Shown here one piece after another: positions 17,333 through 26,248 of a stretch of 64,000 nucleotides of DNA (the stretch's first letter is position 1; each line of letters begins with the position of its first letter). This DNA is from DAOULY01 sp034414595 (lineage in GTDB: Bacteria; Chloroflexota; Dehalococcoidia; SZUA-161; JAUWZY01). Below the pieces are notes generated by a model. The model did not search any database. It saw only the letters and a program-made list of their open reading frames with translations, and was not told the DNA's origin. The position numbers and the translations under genes were made by a program. The DNA is taken from assembly GCA_034414595.1 (NCBI GenBank), contig DAOULY010000017.1, positions 101,216-165,215 on the forward strand. The letters run 5' to 3'.

Positions 17333-18271
17333 ATGGAAAAAGGGGACAGGATTTTTATTGCCAATCACGAAGGCATGATAGGTTCAGCCATTTTACGTCG
17401 TCTGCAGAGTGATGGCTACACAAATCTGATTATAAGAACCTCCTCTGAGTTAGATTTAACCGACCAGAAAATGGTCTGGGACTTTTTTATGGCGGAGAAG
17501 CCAGAGTATGTTTTCCTGACCACAGCAAAAGTGGGTGGCATTATTGCAGCCAGCAGATATCCTGCCGAATTCACTTATACTAATATACAGGTCCAGTCTA
17601 ACATAATTCACTCCGCCTGGGAGTCTGGAGTCAAGAAATTGCTTTTCTTGGGGAGTTCGTGCATCTATCCCAGGGAGTGTCCCCAGCCTATGAAAGAGGA
17701 GCATTTGCTTTCAGGGAAGCTTGAGCCGACCAGCGAATCCTATTCAATCGCCAAGATCGCTGGCATAAAGATGTGCCAATCTTACAACGTCCAATATGGA
17801 ATGAACTACATATCTGTAGTGCCCGGGGATAATTATGGTCCCAATGATGACTTTGACCTGGAAACGGCTCATGTCCTTCCTGCTTTGATGAGGAAATTCC
17901 ACGAAGCAAAGATGCACAATGAGAAGGAAGTGACGGTTCTGGGTACTGGCTCTCCCAGGCGCGAGTGTTTCCATGTCGATGACCTGGCGGATGCCTGCCT
18001 CTTTCTGATGAGCAACTATGATTCGCCCGAGATAATTAACATTGGCTCCGGGAAAGACATGTCAATTAAAGAATTAGCGTTATTGATAAGAGACATCGTT
18101 GGTTTTAATGGTGATGTAGCTTTTGATGAGTCAAAACCAGACGGCGCTCCGCGGAAATGCCTGGATATCAGCAAAATAACAAAGATGGGCTGGGAGCCAA
18201 AGGTCGGCCCTGAGCAGGGAATCAAACAGACCTATGAGTGGTATGAAGAGCATTTGGGGATGGTGAGGTGA
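17333..18271 (+). CDS. GDP-fucose synthase-like SDR (Fcl/WcaG family), copy 1
   Basis: A 312-residue protein of the GDP-4-keto-6-deoxy-mannose epimerase/reductase family. It keeps 'FLGSSCIYPRECPQPMKEE' with Ser and the epimerase Cys, the Tyr-Lys pair in 'ESYSIAKIAGIKM' and the His in 'TAHVLPALMRKF'. The NADP loop is unusual: 'FIANHEGMIGSAI' lacks the first Gly of G-x-x-G-x-x-G. ATG at 17333 (GGAG at 17321) is used. Between gmhA and an HddA-type kinase it may reduce a GDP-6-deoxy-keto-heptose, as WcaG homologues in heptose capsule loci do, or make GDP-fucose; the data do not decide. Its last four bases overlap the next gene. Confidence 0.82.
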   Translation: MEKGDRIFIANHEGMIGSAILRRLQSDGYTNLIIRTSSELDLTDQKMVWDFFMAEKPEYVFLTTAKVGGIIAASRYPAEFTYTNIQVQSNIIHSAWESGVKKLLFLGSSCIYPRECPQPMKEEHLLSGKLEPTSESYSIAKIAGIKMCQSYNVQYGMNYISVVPGDNYGPNDDFDLETAHVLPALMRKFHEAKMHNEKEVTVLGTGSPRRECFHVDDLADACLFLMSNYDSPEIINIGSGKDMSIKELALLIRDIVGFNGDVAFDESKPDGAPRKCLDISKITKMGWEPKVGPEQGIKQTYEWYEEHLGMVR

Positions 18272-19200
18272 AAATATTAGTTACCGGAGCGGCAGGCTAT
18301 ATCGGTTCTATATTAGTCCCGCAATTACTAAAGCATGGTCGTGAAGTAATTGCCATAGATAGTTTCATGTATAATCAAACATCGCTATTGGACTGCTGCT
18401 ATGACAGGAACTTAGAAGTTATTCGTGGCGATGCTCGGGATAAGGAGTTGATATCCAAATGCCTTAGAAAGGTGGATGCAATCTTCCCTTTGGCTTGTCT
18501 CACTGGTGCGCCCCTTTGTGCCAAAGACCCGGTTGGAGCTCAAACCGTTAACTTTGATGCGGTCAAGATGATATCGGACCTACGCAGCAAACAGCAGTTG
18601 ATAATTTTCCCCACTACCAACAGTGGATATGGAGTAGGACAAGAAGGGGTTTATTGCACGGAAGAGACCCCTTTGAACCCTATTTCGTTGTACGGTCGGT
18701 TGAAGGTGGAAGTGGAGAAGGTTCTTTTAGATGCTGGCAATTGCATAACCCTGCGGCTTGCCACAGCATTTGGCGTCAGCCCTCGCATGCGCCTGGACCT
18801 TCTGGTAAACGATTTCACCTATCGTGCAGTTACCGATCGCTATGTAGTGCTCTTTGAGGCCCATTTCAAGAGAAACTATATCCATGTTCGTGATGTAGCC
18901 AAGGCATTTATCCATTGCCTGAGTAATTCTGACGCCATGAAAGACGAGCCCTACAATGTAGGGCTGAGCGACGCCAATCTCAGTAAATGGGAACTATGCG
19001 AAGAGATAAAGAAACAGGTCCCTGATTTCTATTTCGTAGAATCGACAATCGGGGAGGATCCGGATAAAAGGGACTACATCGTGAGTAATGCGAAGATCGA
19101 GAGAACGGGATTTGAGCCAGATGTCTCCCTTCAAGAGGGGATCGCTGAGCTCATAAAAGGATATCAGATTATTAGAAGGAGTCAATTCTCCAACGTCTGA
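18268..19200 (+). CDS. NAD-dependent nucleotide-sugar epimerase/dehydratase
   Basis: A 310-residue extended SDR with GTG start in a GTGA overlap. Visible: 'VTGAAGYIGSILVPQLLKHG' (NAD loop), 'AIDSFMYNQTSLL', 'IIFPTTNSGYGVG' (the catalytic Ser/Thr region), 'SLYGRLKVEVEKVLL' (Tyr-x3-Lys) and 'RNYIHVRDVAKAF'. It resembles SDRs found beside heptose kinases in other glycan loci. It could be the epimerase that follows a 4,6-dehydratase on GDP-heptose, but family membership alone does not set substrate or reaction. Confidence 0.82.
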   Translation: MKILVTGAAGYIGSILVPQLLKHGREVIAIDSFMYNQTSLLDCCYDRNLEVIRGDARDKELISKCLRKVDAIFPLACLTGAPLCAKDPVGAQTVNFDAVKMISDLRSKQQLIIFPTTNSGYGVGQEGVYCTEETPLNPISLYGRLKVEVEKVLLDAGNCITLRLATAFGVSPRMRLDLLVNDFTYRAVTDRYVVLFEAHFKRNYIHVRDVAKAFIHCLSNSDAMKDEPYNVGLSDANLSKWELCEEIKKQVPDFYFVESTIGEDPDKRDYIVSNAKIERTGFEPDVSLQEGIAELIKGYQIIRRSQFSNV

Positions 19201-19208
19201 GGCCGGAG

Positions 19209-20210
19209 ATGATCATAAGCAGAGCTCCTTTTCGCATCTCATTTTTCGGTGGTGGGACGGACTATCCAGTCTGGTATAAGGAAAATGGCGGGGCCGTATT
19301 GGGCGCGACCATCAATAAATACTGCTATATTACCTGTCGCTATTTACCACCATTCTTTGAGCATAAACATCGAATTATTTGGTCTCAAACGGAGCTCGTC
19401 CAGGATATCGATGAGATTCGGCATCCATCCGTGCGGGAAACCGTGAGATTCATGGGGATTACTGAGGGGTTGGAGATTCATCATGATGGTGATTTACCAG
19501 CCAGGTCGGGATTGGGCTCAAGTTCCACGTTCACAGTTTGCCTCCTTCATGCCCTTTGCGCCCTCAAGGGGACTATGCCCAGCAAGATGCAGTTGGCGCT
19601 TGATGCCATACATATCGAGCAGGAGATGATCAAGGAAAACGTAGGCTCTCAGGACCAGACTCTTGCCGCCTTTGGCGGGTTCAACCGTATAGATTTCAGT
19701 GGGGAACAAGATATCCAAGTTCAGTCGGTCAAGCTAAACCCAGAGAGGCTTGAGCAGCTTCAGAATCATTTGATGTTGTTCTTCACCGGATTTTCTCGAA
19801 CGGCTTCTCAGATCGCTGGCGAACAAATCAGCGAGACCCCCAATAAGAAACGAGAATTGACCGAAATGTACCAGATGGTGGATGAAGCCACACGTATTCT
19901 TAATGGAGATGACGATCTTATAGAATTCGGGAAACTGCTACATGAAAGCTGGCGGCTTAAGCGTAGTCTGACCGACAAAATATCCACACCCTACATTGAT
20001 TACCTTTATGATGCTGCTATGAGTGCCGGCGCTACGGGGGGGAAAATCCTTGGCGCTGGCGGTGGTGGCTTTGTTCTTTTCTTTGTTAGGCCTGAGCTTC
20101 AAACTGAGGTACACGAAAAGCTACGCGGGCTGTTACATGTACCCTTCCGATTTGAGGATTCAGGGAGTCAGATCATCTTCTATGATCCCAATTCGCTTTA
20201 CGGAAAATGA
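19209..20210 (+). CDS. hddA: GHMP sugar kinase, D-glycero-D-manno-heptose 7-phosphate kinase type
   Basis: A 333-residue GHMP kinase. It opens with 'IISRAPFRISFFGGGTDYP', the HddA-type start (R-x-P-x-R-I-S-F-x-G-G-G-T-D). The ATP loop 'LPARSGLGSSSTFTVCLLHA' is the GHMP motif, followed by 'GSQDQTLAAFGGFNRIDF' and the C-terminal 'GATGGKILGAGGGGFVLFF'. HddA phosphorylates heptose-7-P at C1 on the way to GDP-heptose. With gmhA 2 kb upstream, heptose activation is the likely role; the guanylyltransferase HddC is not in the window. L-fucose kinase-like activity is an alternative for this family. Confidence 0.85.
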   Translation: MIISRAPFRISFFGGGTDYPVWYKENGGAVLGATINKYCYITCRYLPPFFEHKHRIIWSQTELVQDIDEIRHPSVRETVRFMGITEGLEIHHDGDLPARSGLGSSSTFTVCLLHALCALKGTMPSKMQLALDAIHIEQEMIKENVGSQDQTLAAFGGFNRIDFSGEQDIQVQSVKLNPERLEQLQNHLMLFFTGFSRTASQIAGEQISETPNKKRELTEMYQMVDEATRILNGDDDLIEFGKLLHESWRLKRSLTDKISTPYIDYLYDAAMSAGATGGKILGAGGGGFVLFFVRPELQTEVHEKLRGLLHVPFRFEDSGSQIIFYDPNSLYGK

Positions 20211-21064
20211 AACGGAAGCTCTTGTTTGAAGAAAGAATAGCTCAGCTGGAGCAGAAAGCGAGCTGGGTGCGCAAGGAGGTTTTAGAAATGTGCTTCCGCA
20301 CAGGATGCGGACACATTGTTTCATCATTTTCATGTACGGATATCCTGGTTGCTCTTTATTATGGGGGCACGTTTCGTTTTGACCCATCCAATCGACATTG
20401 GGAGGGACGTGACAGATTTATTATGAGCAAAGGTCATGGAGCTATAGCCTTGTATCCGATTTTGGCGGATTTGGGGTTTTTCTCATTGGATGAATTGTCG
20501 AAATTCTGCCAGTGCGGCGGCATACTGGGGGCGCATCCGGATCATGTGATTCCGGGGGTAGAGGTAGTCAGTGGGTCACTAGGACATGGTCTGGGTCTTG
20601 CCGCCGGGCTTGCTTTAGCTACCAAAATGGACAAGCAAGATCGTGCGACTGTTGTTTTGCTTGGAGATGGCGAGTGTTATGAAGGAGCGGTATGGGAAGC
20701 GGCTATGTTTGCCGGACACCATCAACTCAATAATCTGACTGGCATTGTTGATCGTAATCGTCTTTCTGTAACCGATTTTACGGAAAACTCTTTGCGCTTG
20801 GACCCTTTTGATGAGAAATGGAGGTCCTTTGGTTGGGAGACCACCACTATTGACGGACACTCTTTTGCAGAGATTCTTGCCGTTTTAGAAAATCTCCACT
20901 CCCGCAGTTCCTCGAAGCCTTTGATGATCATCGCCAATACGGTCAAAGGTAAGGGGGTGTCTTTCATGCAAAACGAGCCTCTTTGGCACGTCCTTGTTCC
21001 CAATGCTGAGCAAGTTGAACTGGCGAGGAGAGAGCTGAGTCGTGACGAAGACAAATCCACTTAA
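20207..21064 (+). CDS. Split transketolase, N-terminal (TPP-binding) subunit, copy 2
   Basis: A 285-residue alpha-type subunit starting in an ATGA overlap with hddA. It has 'GCGHIVSSFSCTDILVALYY', 'RDRFIMSKGHGAIALYPIL', 'VSGSLGHGLGLAAGLALATK' and the TPP/Mg motif 'LLGDGECYEGAVWEAAMFAG' with Asn in 'LTGIVDRNRLSVTD'. It is clearly a diverged relative of the protein at 3620, not a recent duplicate. Direct coupling to hddA suggests it makes or tailors the seven-carbon precursor. Confidence 0.88.
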   Translation: MKRKLLFEERIAQLEQKASWVRKEVLEMCFRTGCGHIVSSFSCTDILVALYYGGTFRFDPSNRHWEGRDRFIMSKGHGAIALYPILADLGFFSLDELSKFCQCGGILGAHPDHVIPGVEVVSGSLGHGLGLAAGLALATKMDKQDRATVVLLGDGECYEGAVWEAAMFAGHHQLNNLTGIVDRNRLSVTDFTENSLRLDPFDEKWRSFGWETTTIDGHSFAEILAVLENLHSRSSSKPLMIIANTVKGKGVSFMQNEPLWHVLVPNAEQVELARRELSRDEDKST

Positions 21065-22016
21065 AGGGACGGTTGCTAAAATAAGAAATCTCGATGTCGC
21101 TCCCAGAGATGCCTTTTTTGGGGAGCTATATCGCATTGCCGCGCAGGATCGGCGGGTTATATTAATAAGTGACGATTTTGGCGCTCCTGCCCTCGATAAG
21201 TTCAGGAGAGACCTCAGTGATCAATATATCAGTATTGGCATCGCAGAGCAGAATATGATCAGTGTTGCTGCAGGATTGGCTTTAGGAGGCAAGATCGTCT
21301 TCACATATGCCATTGCGTCTTTTGCTACTATGCGCTGTTATGAACAGCTAAAGCTTGATTTGTGTTGTTTGAATCTTCCGGTGACCAGCATAGGAGTTGG
21401 TGCAGGGTATTCCTATGGCCATGCCGGTCTTACGCACCAGGCCACAGAAGATATCTCCATAATGCGTGCGCTTCCCGGAATGACAATCTTGAGTCCCTCT
21501 GATAATGTGATGACTGTAGCATTCGCGGAGATAGCCTATAGAGACCCTGGGCCCAAATATATCCGGCTTGACCGAGAAAAGCTTCCACTGATCTACGATG
21601 AACATCATGACTTCTCCGCGGGCTTGGCCAATCTTAAGACCGGCAGAGATTTGACTATCATTGCTACCGGCATAATGGTGCACCAGGCTTTTAAGGTGGC
21701 GGACGAGCTTGCTAAGCACGCTATAGATGTAGGGATTGTTGATCTGTATCGGATAAAGCCCATCAATGAAGGGTTGCTGTTGAAAGTCATCGAACAATCG
21801 AAACGAATAGTGACCCTGGAGGAGCATTTAATCAACGGTGGGGTCGGCAGTATTATTGCCGAATTCTTAATTGATAATGGTAAAACGTTGCCACTGAAGC
21901 GCCTCGCTATTCCAGGTCGATACTATTTTGAGTATGGTGGTAGGCATGAACTACACGTTTCTTGTGGTCTGGATGTGGATACAGTCACCGAGATACTTTT
22001 GGCATGGCTCCGATGA
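21042..22016 (+). CDS. Split transketolase, C-terminal (pyrimidine-binding) subunit, copy 2
   Basis: A 324-residue beta-type subunit; GTG at 21042 overlaps the alpha gene by 23 bases. 'YISIGIAEQNMISVAAGLAL' holds the catalytic Glu; 'YSYGHAGLTHQATEDISIMR' and 'LTIIATGIMVHQAFKVADEL' define the two domains, and 'RIVTLEEHLINGGVGSIIAE' the end of the C-terminal domain. With 20207 it forms the second complete split transketolase. A 116-bp gap follows, so this may end a transcription sub-unit. Confidence 0.88.
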   Translation: MTKTNPLKGTVAKIRNLDVAPRDAFFGELYRIAAQDRRVILISDDFGAPALDKFRRDLSDQYISIGIAEQNMISVAAGLALGGKIVFTYAIASFATMRCYEQLKLDLCCLNLPVTSIGVGAGYSYGHAGLTHQATEDISIMRALPGMTILSPSDNVMTVAFAEIAYRDPGPKYIRLDREKLPLIYDEHHDFSAGLANLKTGRDLTIIATGIMVHQAFKVADELAKHAIDVGIVDLYRIKPINEGLLLKVIEQSKRIVTLEEHLINGGVGSIIAEFLIDNGKTLPLKRLAIPGRYYFEYGGRHELHVSCGLDVDTVTEILLAWLR

Positions 22017-22132
22017 ACAACTCTCAAATACCCCTTTTCATTCAAGCTAATGCCCTTCGGTAGCGAGGTTTGCTGCTGATCTGCATACCAGTGGCTGTAT
22101 AACGAGGTGATAAGAGTTTTGGGGAGGACTAA

Positions 22133-23077
22133 ATGTACAGCAAAATCTGGGTGACCGGCGGGTCAGGGCTGGTGGGTGCAGCTTTACAGTCCATCAAAGA
22201 TGACTATACCGAGAGAGAATTCACATTTACTGGCTCGAAAGACTGTGATTTGACCAATTTGGATAATGTATTGAAATATGTGGAAACTCATAGACCTGAT
22301 GCCATTATCCACCTGGCAGCGGTCAGTGGGGGTATTGGTCTTAGTATCAAGTACCCCGCTACCTTGCTCAGAGATAATGTGTTGATGAACATTAACGTTC
22401 TGGAGGCAGCAAGAATCCTGGCGGTGAAGAAGGTGGTGATGACGCTTTCGACGGGGATGTATCCAGCCGATGTCCCTAATCCAATCTTGGAAGAGTACAT
22501 CCACGATGGCTCTCCCCATGAATCGAATTACAGTTATGCCTTTGCCAAAAGACTGGTCGATCCAGAGATCAAGGCCTACAGGACTGAATATGGGTTGAAC
22601 GTAATCGGGCTGGTGCCGAATGGTATTATTGGGGAGAATAGCAACTACAGCTATGAGGCTTCTACTGTGGTGGCGGCCCTCATTAGGCGTTTCTACGAGA
22701 ACAGGGAAGGGGATTCAAAGATAGTAATCTGGGGTGATGGGTCGCCCTTGAGAGAGTTTACCTATGCCAAGGATATTGCTCGGGCCTACATGTGGTGCCT
22801 TGACAATTATGACAATGAGCAGATTCTGCACATCGGGACGACTGAGGAGCATAGCATAAAAGATATGGCCTATATGATTGCCGATATCTTAGGCATTGAT
22901 ACAAACCGCATACAATTTGATACCTCGAAGCCAAGCGGCCAGTTCAGAAAAAATACCGACAATTCAAAATTCGTCCGGCTCTCTAATTTTCAATTTACCC
23001 CGTTCAAAGTCGGTTTGGAGAACACGATAAAGTGGTTCTGTGATCATTATGGCGACAAAACCAAACTTCGGCTATAG
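22133..23077 (+). CDS. GDP-fucose synthase-like SDR, copy 2, lacking epimerase residues
   Basis: A 314-residue Fcl/WcaG-type SDR: 'WVTGGSGLVGAALQSI' (intact NADP loop), 'IIHLAAVSGGIGLSIKYPA', 'TLSTGMYPADVPNPILEE', 'YSYAFAKRLVDPE' and 'GDGSPLREFTYAKDIARAY'. The Cys of the S-S-C-x-Y-P epimerase motif of Fcl is replaced by Gly and the H-V-x-P-A-L His is replaced ('STVVAALIRRF'), while the Tyr-Lys reductase pair remains. I infer a C4-reductase without 3,5-epimerase function, the pattern seen among heptose-modifying reductases. It starts a group after a 116-bp gap. Confidence 0.8.
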   Translation: MYSKIWVTGGSGLVGAALQSIKDDYTEREFTFTGSKDCDLTNLDNVLKYVETHRPDAIIHLAAVSGGIGLSIKYPATLLRDNVLMNINVLEAARILAVKKVVMTLSTGMYPADVPNPILEEYIHDGSPHESNYSYAFAKRLVDPEIKAYRTEYGLNVIGLVPNGIIGENSNYSYEASTVVAALIRRFYENREGDSKIVIWGDGSPLREFTYAKDIARAYMWCLDNYDNEQILHIGTTEEHSIKDMAYMIADILGIDTNRIQFDTSKPSGQFRKNTDNSKFVRLSNFQFTPFKVGLENTIKWFCDHYGDKTKLRL

Positions 23078-23156
23078 GTGTTCATTGGTTGAAGAGTAGG
23101 GACTGGTCTACTGGCAGAGCTGTGCGAGTTTCAGGGATGATGAAGGAAATGCCAGC

Positions 23157-24131
23157 ATGAAATACAGAAAACTCGACAATACTGGGCTTGAGGTATCTGA
23201 GATAGGTTTTGGTGCCTGGGGCATCGGTGGTCTGACTCGTGGGGCAACTTCTTATGGGCCGACGAGTGATGAGGAGTCAAAACTTGCGCTTCGATTGGCC
23301 TTCGAGTCTGGTATCACCTTTTACGATACGTCTGATCTGTATGGGTACGGCCACAGTGAGAGATTGATCGGAGAGACCCTGAAGGACGTTAGGGGAAAAA
23401 CGGTGATAGCATCAAAGGTTGGGTTCCTGGAACATAATGGCCCTCAAGATTTTTCACCCAGACACATTAGAGAATCGATCGAGCGGAGCCTGAAGCGGCT
23501 GCAAACGGACTACCTTGACCTCTACCAGCTTCACAGCCCACCGATAGACCTGCTGGAAAAGGATGACAGCATTTTGCATACCTTGAGTTCTCTGCAAAAA
23601 GAGGGCAAGACACGTGCTATTGGGATCTCTGCCCGTTCTCCTGACGACGGATTGATTGCTATAGAGAAATTGGGCTTTAAGTCAGTTCAGGTGAACTTCA
23701 ATATGGTGGACCAGAGAGCCATTGAGAATGGTCTGTTTGATCTGGCGAAGAAAGAGAATGCGGGGATTATAGTCAGAACACCTCTATGTTTCGGTTTTCT
23801 CACCGGAGGGTATTCGGCTGATAGCGAGTTCGATTTCCGGGACCATCGAAGCACGTGGCCTCGTGAGCAAATAGAGCGCTGGGCAACAGCCCAGCAATTA
23901 TTCTCTTCTATTCTCGAGGAAAATGAGGGACAAACTGGTGCCCAAATAGCGCTAAGGTTCTGTCTGTCATTTCAAAGTGTTTCTTCTATCATCCCCGGAA
24001 TGCTCACCGCAGGGGAAGTTAGAGAAAACGTCCTGGCAAGCGAGTTAGGCCCATTTGCAGAGCGGGAACTGCTGAAGATCAATGAGATATATCGGGATAA
24101 CACATTCTTCCTGGGTCTAAAACCAAGGTAA
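23157..24131 (+). CDS. Aldo/keto reductase
   Basis: A 324-residue AKR barrel. The catalytic tetrad is visible: Asp and Tyr in 'FYDTSDLYGYGHSERLIGE', Lys in 'TVIASKVGF' and His in 'LYQLHSPPIDLL'. The cofactor end has 'IIPGMLTAGEVRENVLASEL'. In glycan and deoxysugar loci such enzymes reduce keto-sugars or make a 3-deoxy or dehydro derivative. It lies 80 bases after the SDR and 3 bases before the next gene. Confidence 0.9.
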   Translation: MKYRKLDNTGLEVSEIGFGAWGIGGLTRGATSYGPTSDEESKLALRLAFESGITFYDTSDLYGYGHSERLIGETLKDVRGKTVIASKVGFLEHNGPQDFSPRHIRESIERSLKRLQTDYLDLYQLHSPPIDLLEKDDSILHTLSSLQKEGKTRAIGISARSPDDGLIAIEKLGFKSVQVNFNMVDQRAIENGLFDLAKKENAGIIVRTPLCFGFLTGGYSADSEFDFRDHRSTWPREQIERWATAQQLFSSILEENEGQTGAQIALRFCLSFQSVSSIIPGMLTAGEVRENVLASELGPFAERELLKINEIYRDNTFFLGLKPR

Positions 24132-24134
24132 ATC

Positions 24135-25238
24135 ATGGTGGGAACAGATTGGTACGTTGATTTTGCACAACTCTGGGTTGAGGAGCAGCAGCTACTTGCT
24201 GAACTTGCTGCACTGGTCCCCGCCGATGGAACGATTGTTGAGATAGGAACCGCTCAAGGCGGTTCGGCCTATATCTTCCATAGGACTACCGTTCACAAAG
24301 AGGTAAATATATACTCCTATGATATCGCACCATTGCCGGAGGCTTATGAACATCTGAAGAACACAAGCGTTACCATTATTGCCAAGCCTTCGACAGAAGG
24401 CGCCCTCACCTGGATGCAGACAGTTGGCCAGCCTATCGACCTTCTGTTCATAGATGGGAGTCATACTCTCCAGCACCTGTTTGAAGATTTCAATTCATGG
24501 GTGTCATTTCTCAAGCCTGGGGGCAGGGTCGTATTCCATGATTATGACCCAGTGGAGCGGGGCGGACTGGCGCATCTGGGCGTCCGAGTTTGTCTGGATG
24601 CGATACTGCGGTGTCAGCTGCTCAACCAGCCGATTCATCAGTATAGAATGCTGCACGGGACAATCGAACACCCAGGGGAGATACAATTGGATGAAACAGC
24701 CTGCTACCAGTCCTTTGGTGACTTGGGTCGTCAGATTGTTCGTATTCGCGATTCAGACTATACCGGTTGGGCCATCGTCGATAGCGGGTCTTTTGCCAAA
24801 TTGCTGAGGTATTGCCTCAAGATAGACCACACGGCGGTGCCAATATTACCCGAGCAAGCAACTGACCCGAACAGGAAGTACCTTGTATCGGCACGACCTT
24901 TGGTAGCTGCCATCGACCTGCTGAGAGGGCGCGGCATACCGGAGGATTCAATCGTGGCAATTGACAGTCTCCAGGCCTGCTATCTTCTTGCTCGTGCCAT
25001 TGAGACAAACCGCGATCACCTCTTGACGTTGACATCTTCCTCAAGCGAGTTCATGCGCTGGGAGGAGATACTATTCATGTTCGAACATGCCTTTGGCGCC
25101 TCGCAGTTTCCCGATAGAGTGCCTGACGCATGCGTTGAGTCAGACCTAACCCAACTATCACAGGTGGTGGCACGTGAGCAGGTGAGGCTGGCTATTCTCT
25201 CCAATATCCTGAAGACCTTTGTAGACTGGACGCCCTAA
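24135..25238 (+). CDS. Methyltransf_24-type SAM methyltransferase with a C-terminal extension
   Basis: A 367-residue protein. The first 170 residues are a Methyltransf_24/cephalosporin hydroxylase-like domain: 'TIVEIGTAQGGSAYIFHRTT', 'PIDLLFIDGSHTLQHLFEDF' (the D-G-x-H motif) and 'LKPGGRVVFHDYDPV'. The remaining 200 residues are not recognised; they contain 'VAAIDLLRGRGIPEDSIVAI', possibly a second small domain. Relatives in glycan loci methylate sugars. It starts 3 bases after the AKR. Confidence 0.72.
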   Translation: MVGTDWYVDFAQLWVEEQQLLAELAALVPADGTIVEIGTAQGGSAYIFHRTTVHKEVNIYSYDIAPLPEAYEHLKNTSVTIIAKPSTEGALTWMQTVGQPIDLLFIDGSHTLQHLFEDFNSWVSFLKPGGRVVFHDYDPVERGGLAHLGVRVCLDAILRCQLLNQPIHQYRMLHGTIEHPGEIQLDETACYQSFGDLGRQIVRIRDSDYTGWAIVDSGSFAKLLRYCLKIDHTAVPILPEQATDPNRKYLVSARPLVAAIDLLRGRGIPEDSIVAIDSLQACYLLARAIETNRDHLLTLTSSSSEFMRWEEILFMFEHAFGASQFPDRVPDACVESDLTQLSQVVAREQVRLAILSNILKTFVDWTP

Positions 25239-25267
25239 GTCATGCGCAGACGGAGGACAACAACAAA

Positions 25268-26245
25268 ATGCTAACTGTGTTCGCAATACCCAAACCCTTC
25301 CGGGGACACATAGGGATTATCCAGAACAACGCCATACGAAGCTGGACAAGACTTCGTCCCGATTATGAGATCATTTTGTTTGGCAATGATGAGGGTACAG
25401 CAGAGATTGCTGCTGAGCTGGGAATAAAGCATGTTCCCGAGGTAGAGTATAACGAATACGGCACCCCGTTAATCAATTCCATGCTCGACATAGCCCAAGA
25501 CATAGCAAGTTATGAAATCCTGTGCTGGATTAATGCCGACATCATCCTGCTGAGCGACTTTCCCACCGCTGTCGAGCAGGCTATTACGCATGTGGGCAGA
25601 GATCCCTACCTGCTCATAGGTCGGCGCTGGAACATCGATCTGAAGGAGGAGTGGGATTTCAGCAATGCGGACTGGGAAGCACACCTGCGGGCTTATGCCG
25701 AAAGTGTGTGTCGGCAGCGTATCCCTGTAGGGATGGACTACTACATTTTCCCTCGTGGCCTGTTTCGCAACTTGCCTCCTTTTGCTGTGGGGCGATTATC
25801 AGCTAGCAACTGGATGGTCTACCAAGTGCTGTCCCAGGGTGTTCCGGTTATTGACGTCACTTATGTAGCCACTGCCATTCATCAGAGACATGATTATGCG
25901 CATCAGCAGAATGTGTTAGGAGAAGAAGCAGCGCAGGCGGATAATGTAGACCCTTTGAAAGCCTATAACATCATCTCCATGAGCCCAGAGGCAGAGCGGA
26001 ATCGCCAGCTCGCTGGCGGAAAAAACCCGATTTTTTCGCCTCTGGACGTTACCTGGATACTCACAAAAAGTGGCTCTTTGAGACAGCCGCCTCGGGTAAG
26101 ACGTCTCTATCACCGTCTTTTCGCATACAGGGTGCCAGCCCCTTTCCCACGGGTACACCTCTTCAGGCCACCATTGAGAGCCTTTGCCGCACTTGTAAGA
26201 GCGCTCCGGGCAGTAAAGGGAAAGCCCAAAGCGCGTTTCCTCTAA
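25268..26245 (+). CDS. Putative GT-A fold glycosyltransferase
   Basis: A 325-residue protein with no family I can name firmly. 'LRPDYEIILFGNDEGTAEIA' resembles the N-terminal nucleotide strand of GT-A enzymes and 'YEILCWINADIILLSDFPTA' looks like a D-x-D metal site (N-A-D). A basic C-terminal tail of about 50 residues ('RRLYHRLFAYRVPAPFPR') could hold it at the membrane. As the last plus-strand gene of the locus it is probably a transferase for the same glycan. Confidence 0.6.
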   Translation: MLTVFAIPKPFRGHIGIIQNNAIRSWTRLRPDYEIILFGNDEGTAEIAAELGIKHVPEVEYNEYGTPLINSMLDIAQDIASYEILCWINADIILLSDFPTAVEQAITHVGRDPYLLIGRRWNIDLKEEWDFSNADWEAHLRAYAESVCRQRIPVGMDYYIFPRGLFRNLPPFAVGRLSASNWMVYQVLSQGVPVIDVTYVATAIHQRHDYAHQQNVLGEEAAQADNVDPLKAYNIISMSPEAERNRQLAGGKNPIFSPLDVTWILTKSGSLRQPPRVRRLYHRLFAYRVPAPFPRVHLFRPPLRAFAALVRALRAVKGKPKARFL

Positions 26246-26248
26246 GCC

